Source of the DNA: Xanthoparmelia taractica
Lineage: Eukaryota > Ascomycota > Lecanoromycetes > Lecanorales > Parmeliaceae
DNA length: 64,000 nucleotides
Reading direction: 5' to 3'
Assembly (NCBI GenBank): GCA_033085395.1
Contig: JANQBS010000188.1
Coordinates: forward strand, 1 to 64,000
Shown: one piece after another, positions 13,245 to 25,683 of the stretch
Layout: each line of letters starts with the position of its first letter
Position numbering within the stretch: position 1 is the first letter of the stretch
Notes under the pieces: generated by a model
What the model saw: only the letters and a program-made list of their open reading frames with translations
Database searches by the model: none
Told to the model about the DNA's origin: nothing
Program-made: the position numbers and the translations under genes

Positions 13245-15571
13245 ATGAAAGCTTGTGCTAGAGGCTTGCAAAACAGCAAGACCTGGCAGTATTGTAATGT
13301 GAGCTACTGCTGAATTGGCACTGTCATTGAGCTATCGCAGCCCAACACCGCCTTAGTATACTGATCCTAATTGGTAGTATCCATCGGGCAAACCACTATT
13401 TCCAAGCGCTAGTCAATCGAAACGGCGATTAACGTCGAAATCAGGTCCTAAAAAAGCATCTGGGGGAGTGGAGCCCGCGCAAGCCAGGTATACGACGGAT
13501 CTGACGGAAGAAGCAAGTAAACGCAAGCATGGGGATCATGTCAATCAGGTATCACACTTGCCCGGACCTCGCGTTATCAGGCTAAATGTATCACTAGGAA
13601 CTCTTTCTGGATGTTCTTGGCTCGACGGCCACGAAACGCGAAGCAAAGGCTTACCTTTCGCGTTTCAGTGCCTTAAAAACTATTCCCCAACAGACGACGC
13701 AGCCCCCACCGATAAAGAGAGATGTGGGAGTGAACCTTGGCAATCTTTTTGTTTCGCTTAGAGCTGTCGACGAGAGACCGGTTTTTTCGCATACAGCATC
13801 TCAAACTCGTCTTGGAAGTCAAGCTCTTGAGTCTCTTCACATTGCACTCGTGAAGATTAGAGCACCGCAAGCGGTTGACGATGTCACATTGCGTGGTATT
13901 GGACATACGTTATCCCAAATTGCGAGATTGGGCATGAGCCCTGTGATAGTTGTGGATGTCGAGGATGGGCAAAGAAGAAAGCCTCTGGATGCGGCTAAAT
14001 TGGCGGTTCATCAAGCAGACCGTATTGTTGAAGCAATTGAAGCCTACGGGGGCCAAGGCGCAAGACGAATTGATAGCGTTCTTGGCATATCGTCAGTCGG
14101 CGAGCAGCTCTTGACCTCTGTGAGAATTAGTGGTGACGTGCGGGTCGCCCATCGGGATCTATTGATGGCACCTCTTCGGAGAGGGATGATATCAGTCATT
14201 GCACCTGTTGGATTCAACTCAAAGACTCAAAAGCTGGAAACTGTTGCAGCCGACGAGGTTATTTTGGCATTGACTCGAGAATTTACCGGCATTCAGACCA
14301 GGCCGTTGGCCGAAGAGAATACTCAGAAGGTGGCCAAAGAAGTCTTGACTTTACAGAGGCAGACTCATTTGGATCGTATAATAATTCTAGACCCGCTTGG
14401 TGGCATACCTGCGACAGATCTGAGTCACGGCTCTCACGTTTTTATCAACCTTGAGCAGGAGTTTGATGCGATCAGGAGGGACCTGCTAGCCGCTGGAAAC
14501 CGTCATGTCCAGGAATCCAAAAGGGTAGAGTCTTCTGTAACAAGAAATGATCTCGCTGGTGCTTTTACGCGAAGCAACCCAGTCTCCAGATTCCTAGCGG
14601 ACGCGTCTGCTGGTCCCACAAGCGAGGTTCAAGAGCAAGCAAGGACTGAAAGAATCGTCGAGGATAATAACGATCAATTCAATATGCAAATGCACGTCAA
14701 AAACCTAGATTTGCTCAAAGATACACTTGCGATCTTACCGCCTTCCTCTTCCGCATTCGTAACAACCCCTTATGCTGTTGCTAATTCTGAAAGCCGTCCG
14801 CCACTGGCCAGCCAGGGCCCTAGAGTAAGAACTCGGAGACAACGCAACCAGCTCATCCACAATCTATTGACCGATAAGCCGGTGTATTCCTCTTCTCTGC
14901 CTCCGGACCGGTCTCCAAATTCACCGTCAGAGGCGCTATACCCGGCCATCATTTCGTATCCAGCTACATTCTGCAAGCGTGGCATGCACATTGGTATTTT
15001 TCCAGATCCTTTCGAGCAGCCTTGGGCTCCACCGTCCGTGTCGAAGAGTAGTATCGATCTTTCGGATCCGCGTATTGACCTCCCCCGCCTCATCCATCTA
15101 ATCGAAGACTCGTTCAATCGAAAGCTGGACGTCAACCACTACCTGTCGCGCATCAAGGGCCGTATAGCTGGTATCATAGTTGCCGGCGAGTACGAAGGCG
15201 GCGCTATATTGACTTGGGAAACTGCACCTGGCTTCCCTGCTGACGATGCCAAACATATCGTCCCTTATCTCGACAAATTCGCTGTGCGCAAGCGCTCTCA
15301 GGGCGCGGGTGGTGTGGCTGATGTAGTGTTCAAAGCCATGGTGCGGGATTGCTTCCCCAAGGGCGTCTGCTGGCGCAGTCGGACGGATAACCCGGTGAAC
15401 AAATGGTACTTTGAGCGCGCCAAGGGAACATGGAAAATGCCTGGGACGAATTGGACTATGTTTTGGACGACCGAGGGAGTGGAGAGGGGCGATGAGGTGT
15501 TTTTGAACTATGAAGGGGTTTGCAAGGGTGTCATGCCAAGTTGGGCAGATAGAAAAGCGGTAGCAGACTGA
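13245..15571 (+). CDS. ARG2: Amino-acid acetyltransferase, mitochondrial (N-acetylglutamate synthase)
   Basis: The enzyme makes N-acetylglutamate from acetyl-CoA and glutamate, the first step of arginine synthesis in the fungal mitochondrion. The proposed model is join(13245..13298,13378..13548,13598..15571), 732 residues. The coding certainty rises from ELFLDVLGSTATKREAKAYL onward. Next come VNLGNLFVSLRAV and HIALVKIRAPQAVDD, the amino-acid-kinase-like domain (about 200-520). The C-terminal NAT domain contains IKGRIAGIIVAGEYEGGAIL, YLDKFAVRKRSQGAGGVADV and WRSRTDNPVNKWYFERAKG. The first exon is inferred: the second exon has no ATG, and a GTGAGC donor after 18 codons joins it in phase. Its basic start could be part of a targeting peptide but is the weakest part of the model. 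Confidence 0.9.
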
Positions 15572-16047
15572 TTGGAAAGGTCATTATCTAGACGCACTCC
15601 CTTATTTACACGTAACCCGCTACTGGACAGCACCGTCCAGTCCTTGGCCCCCTCGCACTATCTTCGTGTTATTACTTCGTATAAGCGTGGAAGAAAATGA
15701 GACGGCAGAGGTGAAGCTGCCGCAAACGAGTGCTGGTTGGGTGGGCTCTACTAGTACTGAAAAGCTTTCCGAATCCCTGGGAAAACGTACAGTAAACGTA
15801 CCCACATATCAGTACTTGGTACTACGTACATAAGTTGGTTAAAAACCCCTTGAACCCTTCGGGTCTCCGAGGCTCACTGCCGAAGCGGCTGTCCTCGCAA
15901 GCTCGAAAGAGTGACATAATAATGTGAGACTGAGAGGCATTTGATTTGAACGAAGCCGCGTCCGGCAAGAGCGGATTCATGCATCTTCAACGTGTTTCGT
16001 AGCGTCAATTTGTAAGTGCATAGTTAGCTTCTATTTATCATGATATT

Positions 16048-16070
16048 ATCATCAAAATTCATTTGATGAT
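16048..16070. repeat. Perfect 9-bp inverted repeat, hairpin-forming
   Basis: ATCATCAAA and TTTGATGAT are separated by five bases (ATTCA) in an AT-rich patch about 480 bp after ARG2. It could form a small stem-loop or be a chance AT-rich palindrome. Confidence 0.5.
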
Positions 16071-17101
16071 TATATGATACGTGACGTTTTGACGTTGGAG
16101 GGACATTGAAGGAATCAAGATATAGCTAAGAAAGTCAAGAGACCAAAGGTGTCCTTCGGTATAGAACGTACGGAAATTGAGGATCTAATTGGTTTCAATT
16201 GAAAAGTCAGAATCCTCAAGTTTTGAGATTTTAATCTTGAGCATAAGAAAGCTAATGTAGGTCTGTGCAGAGCGAGGAAGGAGCAATTACTCCGTATCAT
16301 ACTTGACTTTGACATGGAAGAAAAGGGAGAATGGGAGAAGTATGGTAGGCAATGAAATAAGTGTTGTGGGGAAAGATGGGGGGAAGGTGAGTTGGTCGTG
16401 GTTTTATGATCGTCGATGTGAAGCTTGGCTGAATGCTTTGTCGGAGCTGTAGCTGCAGCAGCCACGGACGCCTAGGACGTCATGAGGATAAATGTTGGCC
16501 AGTCAAAATGCCTTCCCATATTTCAACAATTTGGAAAGGCAGTCCAGACATTTTCTCAGCCTCTTCCACCCCTTGCTCCTTGCTGCTGTATGCAAGTACT
16601 TTATCACTTATCGCAGAATTATCCAATGGGAAAGCGTCCTCTTAACTAACGTGCTAACCGCTTTGATTATTACTTCAAGGCACATCTTCTACATGCAACT
16701 ACCGAGTCCGACTCGACTTTTTGCTGGTCAGTATTAGAAACGATGATTGCTGTCGTTGTTGTTGTTGTAAGATACTTAAGTAAGTCGCAAAGAGCTTTCC
16801 AAGTACAGGGAACCGTCGCTGCGGCTAGTTGTCCCTAGGGTGTTCCATCATAGAAGAAGTAGAAGTAAGAAGTATTGAATTTTTATTATTACAGTATTAT
16901 TAAAGAGTAGTACAGTACGACATGATAGGTACTTCTACCTTTGACTAGAAAATCCATAAGGCGGCTCGTGCGTTTCGTTGCGTACATCACTGTCCGCTTC
17001 AACCAGTAAAACCGTTGTAATTCATACTTCCCATTCAATCAATCAATAATTTCCAACCAACCTCCAGAAATGCTTCCTACATACACCAGAAGGTACCTGC
17101 G

Positions 17102-17900
17102 TTGAATATCTTATCATGTGCGAAGACATTCTTTGATCAACTCCAATTCTTTCTCCTTTCGGACGTCCTCGTCCTTAAAAGCTTTTCCTTCCAACACATC
17201 CTTCCCAACGCCACCCAAGATATATCTACCACCCCCATCTTCAGCGATATCACTAAGGCTACCATCTCCGCCCAGCTCAACCCAAAGCCGCCCCGCCTAA
17301 TCGCCTGCCACGACTGTCTGGACTACGTCAGTCCAATGTGACTTGACTGTTTACTATACAAGTAATCGGCTGCAGCACCCTTAGTCACACTGCCTTCAAA
17401 TCAAAGACGCGGATTAAAAAAAAACCCCTACTACACTACGGAGCAACTTGCGCCTCTAAACGAAAACGCTGGCATAGTCCCAGGCGCCACCTGCTTCAAC
17501 CATCCCTGCCCTTTCTTCCCGAGTCGCTATCCGTCCACGACATCCGAGACATTAAGATTATCACGTCCTCCAAGGCTTGGGACCATAATCTGATCAGCGC
17601 GTTGCATACGAGCTTCTGCAACACTGTCAGGAGAAGAATTCCGACAAGCTGCTGAAAGAGATAGCATCAGGGCCCTGGTCCGCTGCGTCTGTGCATCTCG
17701 GGTTCCGTCCGGATTCTAATTGCAGGCAGCTGTGCAAAGCCGTTGCGGTAAAGCTGCAGCTGTGTGGTGTGCTAGCCTATTGTTGCATCCGGCAAACTTC
17801 CCCGCTGTAAGACACTCTGGGAGGGCTGGCAAGGAGGTCTCCTGATTACGCGTACCTGCAAAAGGAGCGCTGTTCCGGACTGGATTTACCTTTCATCGCC
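17102..17900 (+). pseudogene. Possible degraded coding remnant, origin unknown
   Basis: An open stretch at 17102-17341 (79 codons) is followed by further protein-like pieces in other frames, for example around 17540-17640 (DIRDIKIITSSKAWDHNLIS) and 17640-17720 (KLLKEIASGPWSAASVHLGF). They are separated by stops and a run of A at 17416. No set of plausible introns joins them and I do not recognise the family. Decay of an older gene or a chance pattern are both possible. Confidence 0.25.
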
Positions 17901-18007
17901 AGAAGTGTGCCGTGCCCTCGCAAGACAGATATCTGATTTTGAGAAAAAGCTTTCTCAATCAGATCAATTCGGGTCCTCAAGCTTTCATCTACCGCCACAA
18001 GCCCGTG

Positions 18008-20043
18008 ATGGAGACCACGTTTATCTCCATACATGGTATGTGTAGCGTTCGATACCAAGTCCGCATCCTGGCTAATCCCCCCCCGATTAGATCTGTCCCT
18101 TGACGCTCGGTTGCTCTATGTCTCGTCCTCAATCGAAGACATTCTGGGATACAAACCCCAAGAAGTAATTGGAAGGTCATGTTGGGACTATTTTCATCCA
18201 GACGAGATCCCATTCGCGCGAGCTATACATGGCCGAGGTATTAAGATGGACAAGGCTGCCGCGCTCAATTATTGCCAGATCAAAAATAAAGATGGACGAT
18301 GGGTGGGTTGCGAATGTGTCTTTACGATTGTGCATGATGTACTGGTGGGGTGTACCAGTGTCTACCGAAGAGGCACGAAGAGTGACAGTAAGTGCGATCA
18401 ACGTTAAATACTCTTCTTAACGGAGTTATATGGTTACTGATTATCGCATAGAGCGAGCTAAAGAAGCTCCAGTCATACGCCGATTGTTTTCATCTTCGCC
18501 ACGAGATCCTCGATACCATATGCTGTCATATATCTCTCACAAGTTCTCCAGGGAGACTCGAACTCTTACTCATGAGCCTAGGGCGGCTTTGTTCCTCAAT
18601 CGATTCTCCCGCACTCTAACCATAATGTACGCAACGAATGGATTAGCCGACATTGTCGGTATTCCTGCCCATGAACTTAATGGCAGAAGCTTTTACTACT
18701 GCATCCAAGAAAACTGCCTGGGAGAGGCGGTCAAATGTCTAGAAAGTGCGAAAGCCAATGATTCTATCGCTTACCTACGCTTTTGGTTTCGTGATCCACG
18801 ATTGGACGATCAGGGGGATCATGATGAACACATGAGCGATGGTCACAGTAGTGGCGATGATGATGACGGCGGTGTTCATCTGAATGAACTCATGGATTAT
18901 GATGGGAGCGAGAACACTGTTGCCAGCGACTCGTCCAGGTCGTCCTCTGGTAACAGCACCGATTTGGATCGAAATTCTAGTGATGCCATTTTCGACCAGC
19001 CAGCCGGTGGCCAAACACGAACCTCCTCTGTCTCCACCACCGATGACCGAACATCACCTGAGGCGTCATCCTTTACCCCAGACTCTTCTCAAATTGAACT
19101 TGAGGCAGTGGTCTCCTGCACGTCTGACGGCCTTGTGGTTGTACTTCGCCGGGCTAGAGCTATCATTCCCCAGCTTTCTCCGTCGACATCAGAAGCCGCA
19201 AGACACCCATACGCGAACGGCTTCTTCGCCTCTCCGTGGGCTACTGACCCCGTATTACCGAATGTGGGAGATAGGTCGCAGGCCCTGCCCAATCTTGTGC
19301 ATCCCTCGCCAGCTGAGCCAAGGCACCCAACGGCGGCACGTAGTGAAGCTGCCGCGACGCGTGGACCAGCCACGGAGGACTTTATGAACTCAATCCGTGA
19401 GGTCGCTGTCTTCGCTTGGGCTCTGACTGGTATCAACGGATCGCTGGCTGAATACACGCGTGGAAGGCCAAGCGGCGAATCCCAACCACCTGGCGGGTTA
19501 CCGGTGTGGGAACCCTCCAGCAATGGAGGTGCTGAGGCCGGGCGACAGGAGGGACATTTTGTTAATGGCCAAATCTATAAGAACGTCTATGGGACCTGGC
19601 AAGGTCAGAGGGCTGAAGCCGTCCAAGTCCACCAGCATCGAGGCAGGAGTAGTGGCAGAGTAAGCCACAGCAGTAATGGTGTTCCACATGGCCCGAGCAA
19701 TCCAACAGAAACAAACGGTCACGATGAAGCGCTGTACACCAATGGCTACAATGATGTCGTGCAAACAAAGGGCGACAACCATTTTGCGCCGCCCAATTGC
19801 CACATTGAGCCCATGTACACTAATGGCTACAAGGGTGGTGTGCAGAGCAAAGGCTACGACAATCTTGTACATATCGCTGGCCAGGATGAGTACATGCAAG
19901 ACCACGGCTACAACGATGCGATGCAGGTGAACGAGCATCATGAGGCCATGGGGAGCCATGACCCAATGAACGCTACGCAATGCGACAGACCATGGACGCA
20001 TCAAAGCGAACATGGGAGGGTATGGGAGCAGTATGGGAATTGA
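18008..20043 (+). CDS. Two-PAS-domain sensory/regulatory protein with repetitive tail
   Basis: The model is join(18008..18035,18091..18387,18452..20043), 638 residues. PAS-A spans about residues 10-110: LDARLLYVSSSIEDILGYKP, then GRSCWDYFHPDEIPFAR and IKNKDGRWVGCECVF. PAS-B spans about 165-240: RTLTIMYATNGLADIVGIPA, then LNGRSFYYCIQENC. Neither domain has the GxNCRFLQ motif with flavin-binding Cys, so it is not a LOV photoreceptor of the WC-1 or Vivid type. An acidic Asp/Ser/His-rich linker (240-300) follows, then a Pro/Ser-rich region. The last 110 residues hold degenerate YTNGY / VQ-KGY units. No GATA finger, helix-loop-helix or kinase domain is visible, so it may act through protein contacts. 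Family members occur widely in Pezizomycotina, mostly uncharacterised. Confidence 0.8.
19719..19965 (+). repeat. Degenerate coding repeats (YTNGY units) in the PAS protein
   Basis: Near residues 530-612 of the PAS protein the units ALYTNGYNDVVQTKGDN, PMYTNGYKGGVQSKGYDN and EYMQDHGYNDAMQVNEHH recur with a period of roughly 22-35 residues. Codons differ between units, so the array is old rather than a fresh expansion. Confidence 0.6.
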
Positions 20044-20944
20044 TTGAAAAGGTCGAGATAGATGCGACGAAAGATTTCGGTAGTACAATGACACTTGGGT
20101 GTACGATTGTGCGGAAGAGTATGAGGCGCGCCATGATAGCGTGGCGATGATGAGAGTCTCTGTTGATCGGCCTTGGTGGGGATTTTATCGTTAAGGTTGG
20201 GCTGAGCATGTGGAAAGGTCTTTTTGGGAAGGGATCTTGGGTGAATGGAGGTGGATGATGAAGTGACGGATGAGACGACATGGCGTTGGGAATTGAGGGT
20301 GTAACAGTAGAGTGCATGGTTAATTCAAAGGGCAGCGGTGCTTCGGCCTGAGCTGACTTGAGGCTTGCACCCAGGAATTGGCCTCCCTTTACTTTATGCT
20401 TAGTTTGGAGTGGATGATACATGCATAAGGGTGATACTTTGATAGAGTGGTATATCTGTCTTTGCATTTAAATACCATTTCATCATCAATTATCAATTGT
20501 GTCAAGCTTGAGACTATTCTCCTATTCTCCCTACAACTACGAAGTACTTCTGGTGCTTCGTACTTTTGTGTTATGGAGCTTCCTCCCTAAGTGCCGGGTG
20601 CCTAGGTTAGTAAGGTGGTGGCGGGAGCAAGCGCTGGGGGGCGCCCAACTTGGCACATGGGAATTACAGAAGTACTTTAGGATGACGATGAAATCCCCCA
20701 CGCTAAGTGCAAACCGCAGATTTACTTGGATAAGGTACTTGATTTAGCTGCTTGGATAAATTCATCCACCAAACCCTGGCTCATGGCTCATACAATCATT
20801 CCTTCTTCGTGCTTAATCTTCCATTTTTCCATCACCTTGACTACTTCCTCACGAAGTATATGAAGAATCAGAACGATCAGAACAGGGCTCAATTGCATCC
20901 CTGACGCCTGAAAGTTCTCCTACCTTCCCCCCTCGCCGCGACAA
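20044..20944. other. Intergenic region upstream of PNS1
   Basis: About 900 bp without a supported gene. The final 200 bp before PNS1 is pyrimidine-rich (from about 20800), as expected for a fungal promoter and leader. Antisense open frames near 20050-20460 show no family pattern. Confidence 0.45.
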
Positions 20945-23389
20945 ATGGCGCAAAGAAAGGGTGGAGAAGCAGACTCCTACTACAACCAAGGTCCTGGCGG
21001 CCAAAGCAACGGGCAATATGCGCCTGCTCCTCCCATGCAATATCCTCCTAATGCATACCAAGGCGGACCCAATCCTGGCTATCAGCAGCCTCCACCCAAC
21101 TATGGGCAAGAATTCCAGAACCCCGGTCCGCCACCAATGGCGGCAGGCGACGGGAAGCAAACCTTTGATCAGGTGTTCAAGCTGGGTACGTTGTTGGCCG
21201 AGACATGACACATGCTGCTGCTGCGAAGGGAGTGGTTCCTACAGCTATGCTTCTGAGATTGGCACGGAGAATCTGTCGCGCATCACGAGATGGCCTTCTT
21301 TCCCTCAGCCCGTTCTCAAATCAGTCTGACAAGCAATGACCTTCTTCTTGTCGCTCTTCCTAGACTTGCCGGGTTTTGCTGACTCCGAAATCATCATTAG
21401 ACAAACCCAAGTACAATGATATCTGGGCTGGAATACTCGTACGTCCAGTCGCCCAGTTGTCGTTAAACACTTCGTATACTGACTCACCCAGCTTATTCTA
21501 ACATTTCTCGGCTTCGCTGCGGTCTCGGGCATCTCTCTGCAGGGATATTCCGCGCACAAGGGTCTTAGTGGAGGTGGCATCTATGGTGCCGGCAACAACT
21601 TCTCTCTGAATACCAATACCATCGTCCTATTCGTGTTCGTTCTCGCAGTCGCTTTAGTCCTGTCCTGGACATACTTCACACTCGCCCGTGCATTCACCAA
21701 GCAATTCATCTGGATCACTGGTATATTAAACATCCTTTTCGGCATCGGCACTGCAATCTACTACTTTATAAGACACTACTACTCCGCCGCAGTGGTTTTC
21801 GCTATCTTTGGTGTCTTCAGCATTGTACGTACATTCGAAGTCTATCGTTGCTGTGCCAGACTACTGCTTTCCGACTGCCCACAAACGCTCTGGTCGCAGA
21901 AGGCTCTCGACTTTCCTACTAAGCTGTGTCTTGAAGAAGAAATGCTCACTTCAATCTCTCCATAGGTATGCTTCGTCACATGGATACCTCGAATCCCTTT
22001 CAGTGTGGTCATGCTTCAGCAGACAATGGATGTCGCCAAATCTTTCGGCCATGTTTTCCTCGTCAGCGCTATTGGTGGTATAGCTTCGGTTGCTTTTGGT
22101 GCCTGGTTCTCCGTCACTTTAGTCTCTGGTAGGTGATCACTTTGCGATCCCATTGCCAGCCATGCCACCGTTTCGTTCTTAATGCACTTTTCGAGGGCAT
22201 CCAAGCACATTTTACGACCAGTTCATACCTTCCACTCCGATCTCTATCTTACAAAACAAAAGCTGACCCTGAAAGTGTACGTGAAATATGAACCCTCATC
22301 AGGAGGGTCAAACCCTGCTTGTTCTAGGGGAAGCAGTGCAGGTGGTTGCTCATCAGCTAAAGTGATTGGCTTGATCGTATTTATAACCTTCGCCGGTACG
22401 TGCTTTATCAACTAAGGGTTTGCTTTGGCCAAGCATTACTGACTCCGAGATGCGCAGGGTATTGGATTACTGAGTGGTAAGACTTATCTGACCCCGAACC
22501 CCCTCAATGGAGCGTCGGAGAGTGCTGCCAGATGTTCCACGCGTCTTGTATTAAAGACACATATCAAGACTCTGTATTCGGTCTTAAAAGAAAAGTGCTG
22601 ACTTGCCAACTTTACTAGGCTCAAAAATACGATCCACTCCATTGTCGCGGGGATCTATGGCAGCTGGTTCTTCTGTGCTGGGAAGCCAGGTGGAATGCCA
22701 AGTGGTGCCACGAGGGGCGCAGCCAGGAGAGCATTTACATACTCCTTTGGCAGTATCAGCTTTGGATCACTGGTCGTGGCTCTCATCAACATGGTGCGCC
22801 AGGCAGTTAGCATAGCTCAGCAACAGGAGGCTCAAGGAGGCAATATTGCCGCCTCCATCGCGTTCTGCCTCCTTGGATGTATCATTGGATTGATTGATTG
22901 GGCGGTTCAGTGAGAACTTGTCCTGCCATATACCGAGATTCCTGCTGACGATTCAGGTTCATCAATCGCTATGCATTCATTCACATCTCCCTTTACGGCA
23001 AAGCTTACATCCCCGCTGCCAAAGACACTTGGACCATGATGAAGGACCGCGGGATTGACGCTTTGATTAACGATTGCTTGATTGGGCCGGTACTGACGAT
23101 GGGATCCACGTTCGTGGCTTACATTTGCGCCCTTCTCGCATATCTATATCTGGAATTCACAAAGCCAGGCTACAACCAGGGGGGAACCTTTACACCAGTG
23201 GTAATGGCTTTCTCATTCTTAATCGGGCTGCAGGTCTGTCAGATTTTCATGACGCCCATTGGGAGTGGTGTGGACACAATCTTCGTGGCTGCGGCATGGG
23301 ACCCAGATGTTTTGATGAGAGATCATCCCGACTTGTATCAGAGGATGGTCAGGGTATACCCGAAGGTGCAGCAGATGATCCACGTATGA
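20945..23389 (+). CDS. PNS1: Choline transporter-like membrane protein Pns1
   Basis: Eight exons: join(20945..21185,21401..21438,21492..21824,21966..22128,22276..22395,22458..22476,22619..22909,22957..23389), 545 residues. The N terminus is a Gly/Pro/Gln/Tyr-rich cytosolic tail with KQTFDQVFKLDKPKYNDIWA. The body carries about ten membrane helices and the CTL-family blocks SAHKGLSGGGIYGAGNNFSL, TKQFIWITGILNILFGIGTA, GATRGAARRAFTYSFGSIS and FINRYAFIHISLYGKAYIPA, then DRGIDALINDCLIGPVLTMG. Exon 6 has only 19 nt yet encodes the conserved YWITEW. Every junction is GT-AG and phase-consistent. Pns1 lies in the plasma membrane; choline transport is established for some animal homologues but not for the yeast protein, so the substrate is uncertain. 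Confidence 0.95.
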
Positions 23390-23699
23390 GAAGCGGAGCA
23401 GCGGGATTTGAGATAGAGTCTAGAGATTCTCCTTCCATAATGATTCTTTTTTCGAACAATTTTAATTCCGAGCCTGCGCGCACAGCGAACGCGTGGGAAG
23501 AACCAAGAACACAGAGAGTACATAGAAATAGCTATTCTCAATCGGTTGGAAAGGCAGTGCTCCTGGTGCTCCTTTCCGGTGCTTAGAAATGCAACATTGA
23601 AAAAGCCCTTAATTTGGCTAGCGTAGATTGGCCACAGCGAAGTTTTATCAATTCGGTACGTTTCACACCAAACAACTACAACTACATTCCACCATAAAC
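23390..23699. other. Short intergenic region PNS1 / eIF3g
   Basis: The 310-bp gap holds the PNS1 3' UTR and the eIF3g promoter. No other signal is recognised. Confidence 0.45.
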
Positions 23700-24865
23700 A
23701 TGTCAAAAATCGCCAGGTAATCATCACCCATGCCTCCAGTGATTTAATTATGAAGAGCTTCTCTGACAATCTCCCAGCCGTCCCGACTGGGCCGAAGACG
23801 TCGAAAACGACCTCGACGACCCCTCCACCCTCCCCCCGCAAACCGTAACGACGAACAAAGACGGCACAAAAACAGTAGTATCCTACCGCTTCAACGATGA
23901 CGGTAAACGCGTCAAGACGACCCGCCGCATCCGCACCACCGTCGTCAAAGAACACGTCAACCCCCGCGTCGCCGAGCGCAAAGGCTGGGCCAAGTTCGGC
24001 TTCGAAAAGGGCCACGCGGCGGGACCGAGCTTCGACACCACGAGCGTAGGCGAGAACATCATTTTCCGGCCTAGCGTCACGTGGAAGAAGGATGGGAAGG
24101 AGGAGGGGAAGAAGGCTGGGGGCGCCGGGGGGCCGGACGGCGACCCGAAGGACAAGCTTAAGAATATGAAGGTTAAGTGTCGGATTTGCGATGGGGAGCA
24201 TTTCACTGCGAGGTGTCCGTTTAAAGATACCATGGCGCCGATGGGGGAGGATGGGGCTGGGGGTGCGGGGGGCGCTGGTGGCGGCGCGGCGGGGGGTGCG
24301 GATGGGGACGACGATGGGGCGCCGAAGGAGGGGGGGTTGGGGACCGGGGGTGGGGGTTACGTGCCGCCGCATTTGCGGAAAGGGGGGGCGGCCGGTGCGG
24401 GGGAGAGGATGGGAGGGAAATACGAGAGGGACGATTTGGCCACGCTGCGGGTGACGAATGTGCGTTCGCCGCCCCGCCCTCATCCGGATCCTCCTCCTCC
24501 CTTCGTCAGCAACATGCTAAAATCGCTATGTGTCTACAGGTCTCCGAGTTTGCAGAAGAGAACGACTTGCGGGAGATATTCGAGCGCTTTGGGAGAGTCA
24601 CGCGCGTCTTTTTGGCCAAAGACAGGGATACGCAGCGAGCGAAGGGGTTCGCGTTTATCAGTTTCCAGGAACGGAGCGATGCGGCAAAGGCTTGTGAGAA
24701 GATTGATGGCTGTGAGTGTTTCCTTCCTCGTTCTCATTCTCTTCTCAACGTTCTTCAAATTGGTCAAGTACGAAACTGGAAGCTTGGAACTTTACTGATT
24801 TTTTCCACGCAGATGGATATGGACATTTGATCCTTCGGGTTGAATTCGCAAAGCGGGCTTCGTAG
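23700..24865 (+). CDS. TIF35: Eukaryotic translation initiation factor 3 subunit G (eIF3g)
   Basis: The model is join(23700..23716,23778..24459,24540..24711,24813..24865), 307 residues. eIF3g is part of the eIF3 complex on the 40S subunit and assists scanning. It opens [20 protein letters not shown], as in other fungi. A zinc knuckle [14 protein letters not shown] (C-x2-C-x4-H-x4-C) lies near residue 140, followed by a Gly-rich linker and [11 protein letters not shown]. The C-terminal RRM has RNP2 (LRVTNV) and RNP1 (KGFAFISF). The last exon completes [16 protein letters not shown]. The first exon contributes only five full codons. The Gly linker is encoded by very G-rich sequence (about 24240-24420), which looks unusual in base composition but matches family architecture. 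Confidence 0.96.
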
Positions 24866-25386
24866 AGATGAAGTAGGTATGAGTGGATGTGGATAGATGC
24901 TAGATGAAGCATTGCATTACATTACTCGGTTTGGTGTATGTAATCTATGGATTGCACAAGCCGCTCGCAGGTTTCCTCCGAGTTGACATCTGCCTCCCGC
25001 GTTTTCTTTTATTTGGATACTTGTCTCTTGACCTGACATTGAGTTGAACAATACCCACGTCCATTCTCTGCCGCGCCGAGCTTTACGTCTGCCTCCCTCC
25101 CATGCTTTTCTCTAAACTCCTCTTTTCTTGACCTGACCTGATATGGAGTTGAGTTGACTAATACTCTGCTCACTTCCATTCTCTACCTTACCGTACCGAG
25201 TTTTCTATCAGATCCCGACGTCTGGAAGCACCAGCACAGCAAGAGATGAAAGAACATGGATGAGTTGTACATGTGTGTGTATATGCATGTAATCCCCACG
25301 AACATCATTACATACATACAAGTACACGTACACACACATTACATCAAGAGCGAAAAATCAATTAGCAGCAGCAGCGAACCAAATAA

Positions 25387-25397
25387 CCCCCCCCCCC
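25387..25397. repeat. Poly-C tract
   Basis: Eleven consecutive C residues in the gene-poor interval after eIF3g. Confidence 0.9.
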
Positions 25398-25449
25398 TCC
25401 CCTTAAGCAAACCCTCTTGACACCGACGTTACGTTACGTTTATCCACAC

Positions 25450-25536
25450 CTTCTCCTCCTTCTCCTCCTTCTCCTCCTTCTCCTCCTTCTCCTCCTTCTC
25501 CTCCTTCTCCTCCTCCTTCTCCTCCCCCTCCTTCTT
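25450..25536. repeat. TTCTCCTCC nonanucleotide microsatellite
   Basis: About nine copies of a 9-bp unit TTCTCCTCC in tandem, with one TCC insertion near the end. The complementary strand would read as Glu/Gly repeats, but no gene context supports coding. Confidence 0.9.
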
Positions 25537-25683
25537 CCATATCCATAACCCCTCCCTACCTCCCCTCCGGTTCATCCGTCCGTTCCTCATACTCGTACTC
25601 GTATACGTCTCCTCCCTCTCTTGAAATCTTTGATTCTTTGATCTAAACCGTCCTTATCCTGTCGCCGTCGTCCTCGTCCCCGT

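Larger units (their letters stand above)
15572..18007. other. 2.4-kb intergenic region with a possible eroded coding remnant
   Basis: No intact gene is supported between ARG2 and the PAS gene. An AT-rich patch near 16020-16090 includes a perfect 9-bp inverted repeat (16048-16056 / 16062-16070). From about 17100 to 17800 several short protein-like stretches occur in changing frames and are broken by stops, which may be a decayed gene. Confidence 0.4.

Noticed and set aside
18091..18400. LOV photoreceptor identity of PAS-A
   Set aside because: The flavin-binding GxNCRFLQ motif and its Cys are absent.
20053..20467. Antisense ORFs around the PAS gene 3' end
   Set aside because: Shadows of repetitive coding sequence and UTR; low-complexity composition.
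25450..25560. Minus-strand Glu/Gly repeat ORF across the TTCTCCTCC array
   Set aside because: It is a translation of a microsatellite with no conserved flanks or splice context.
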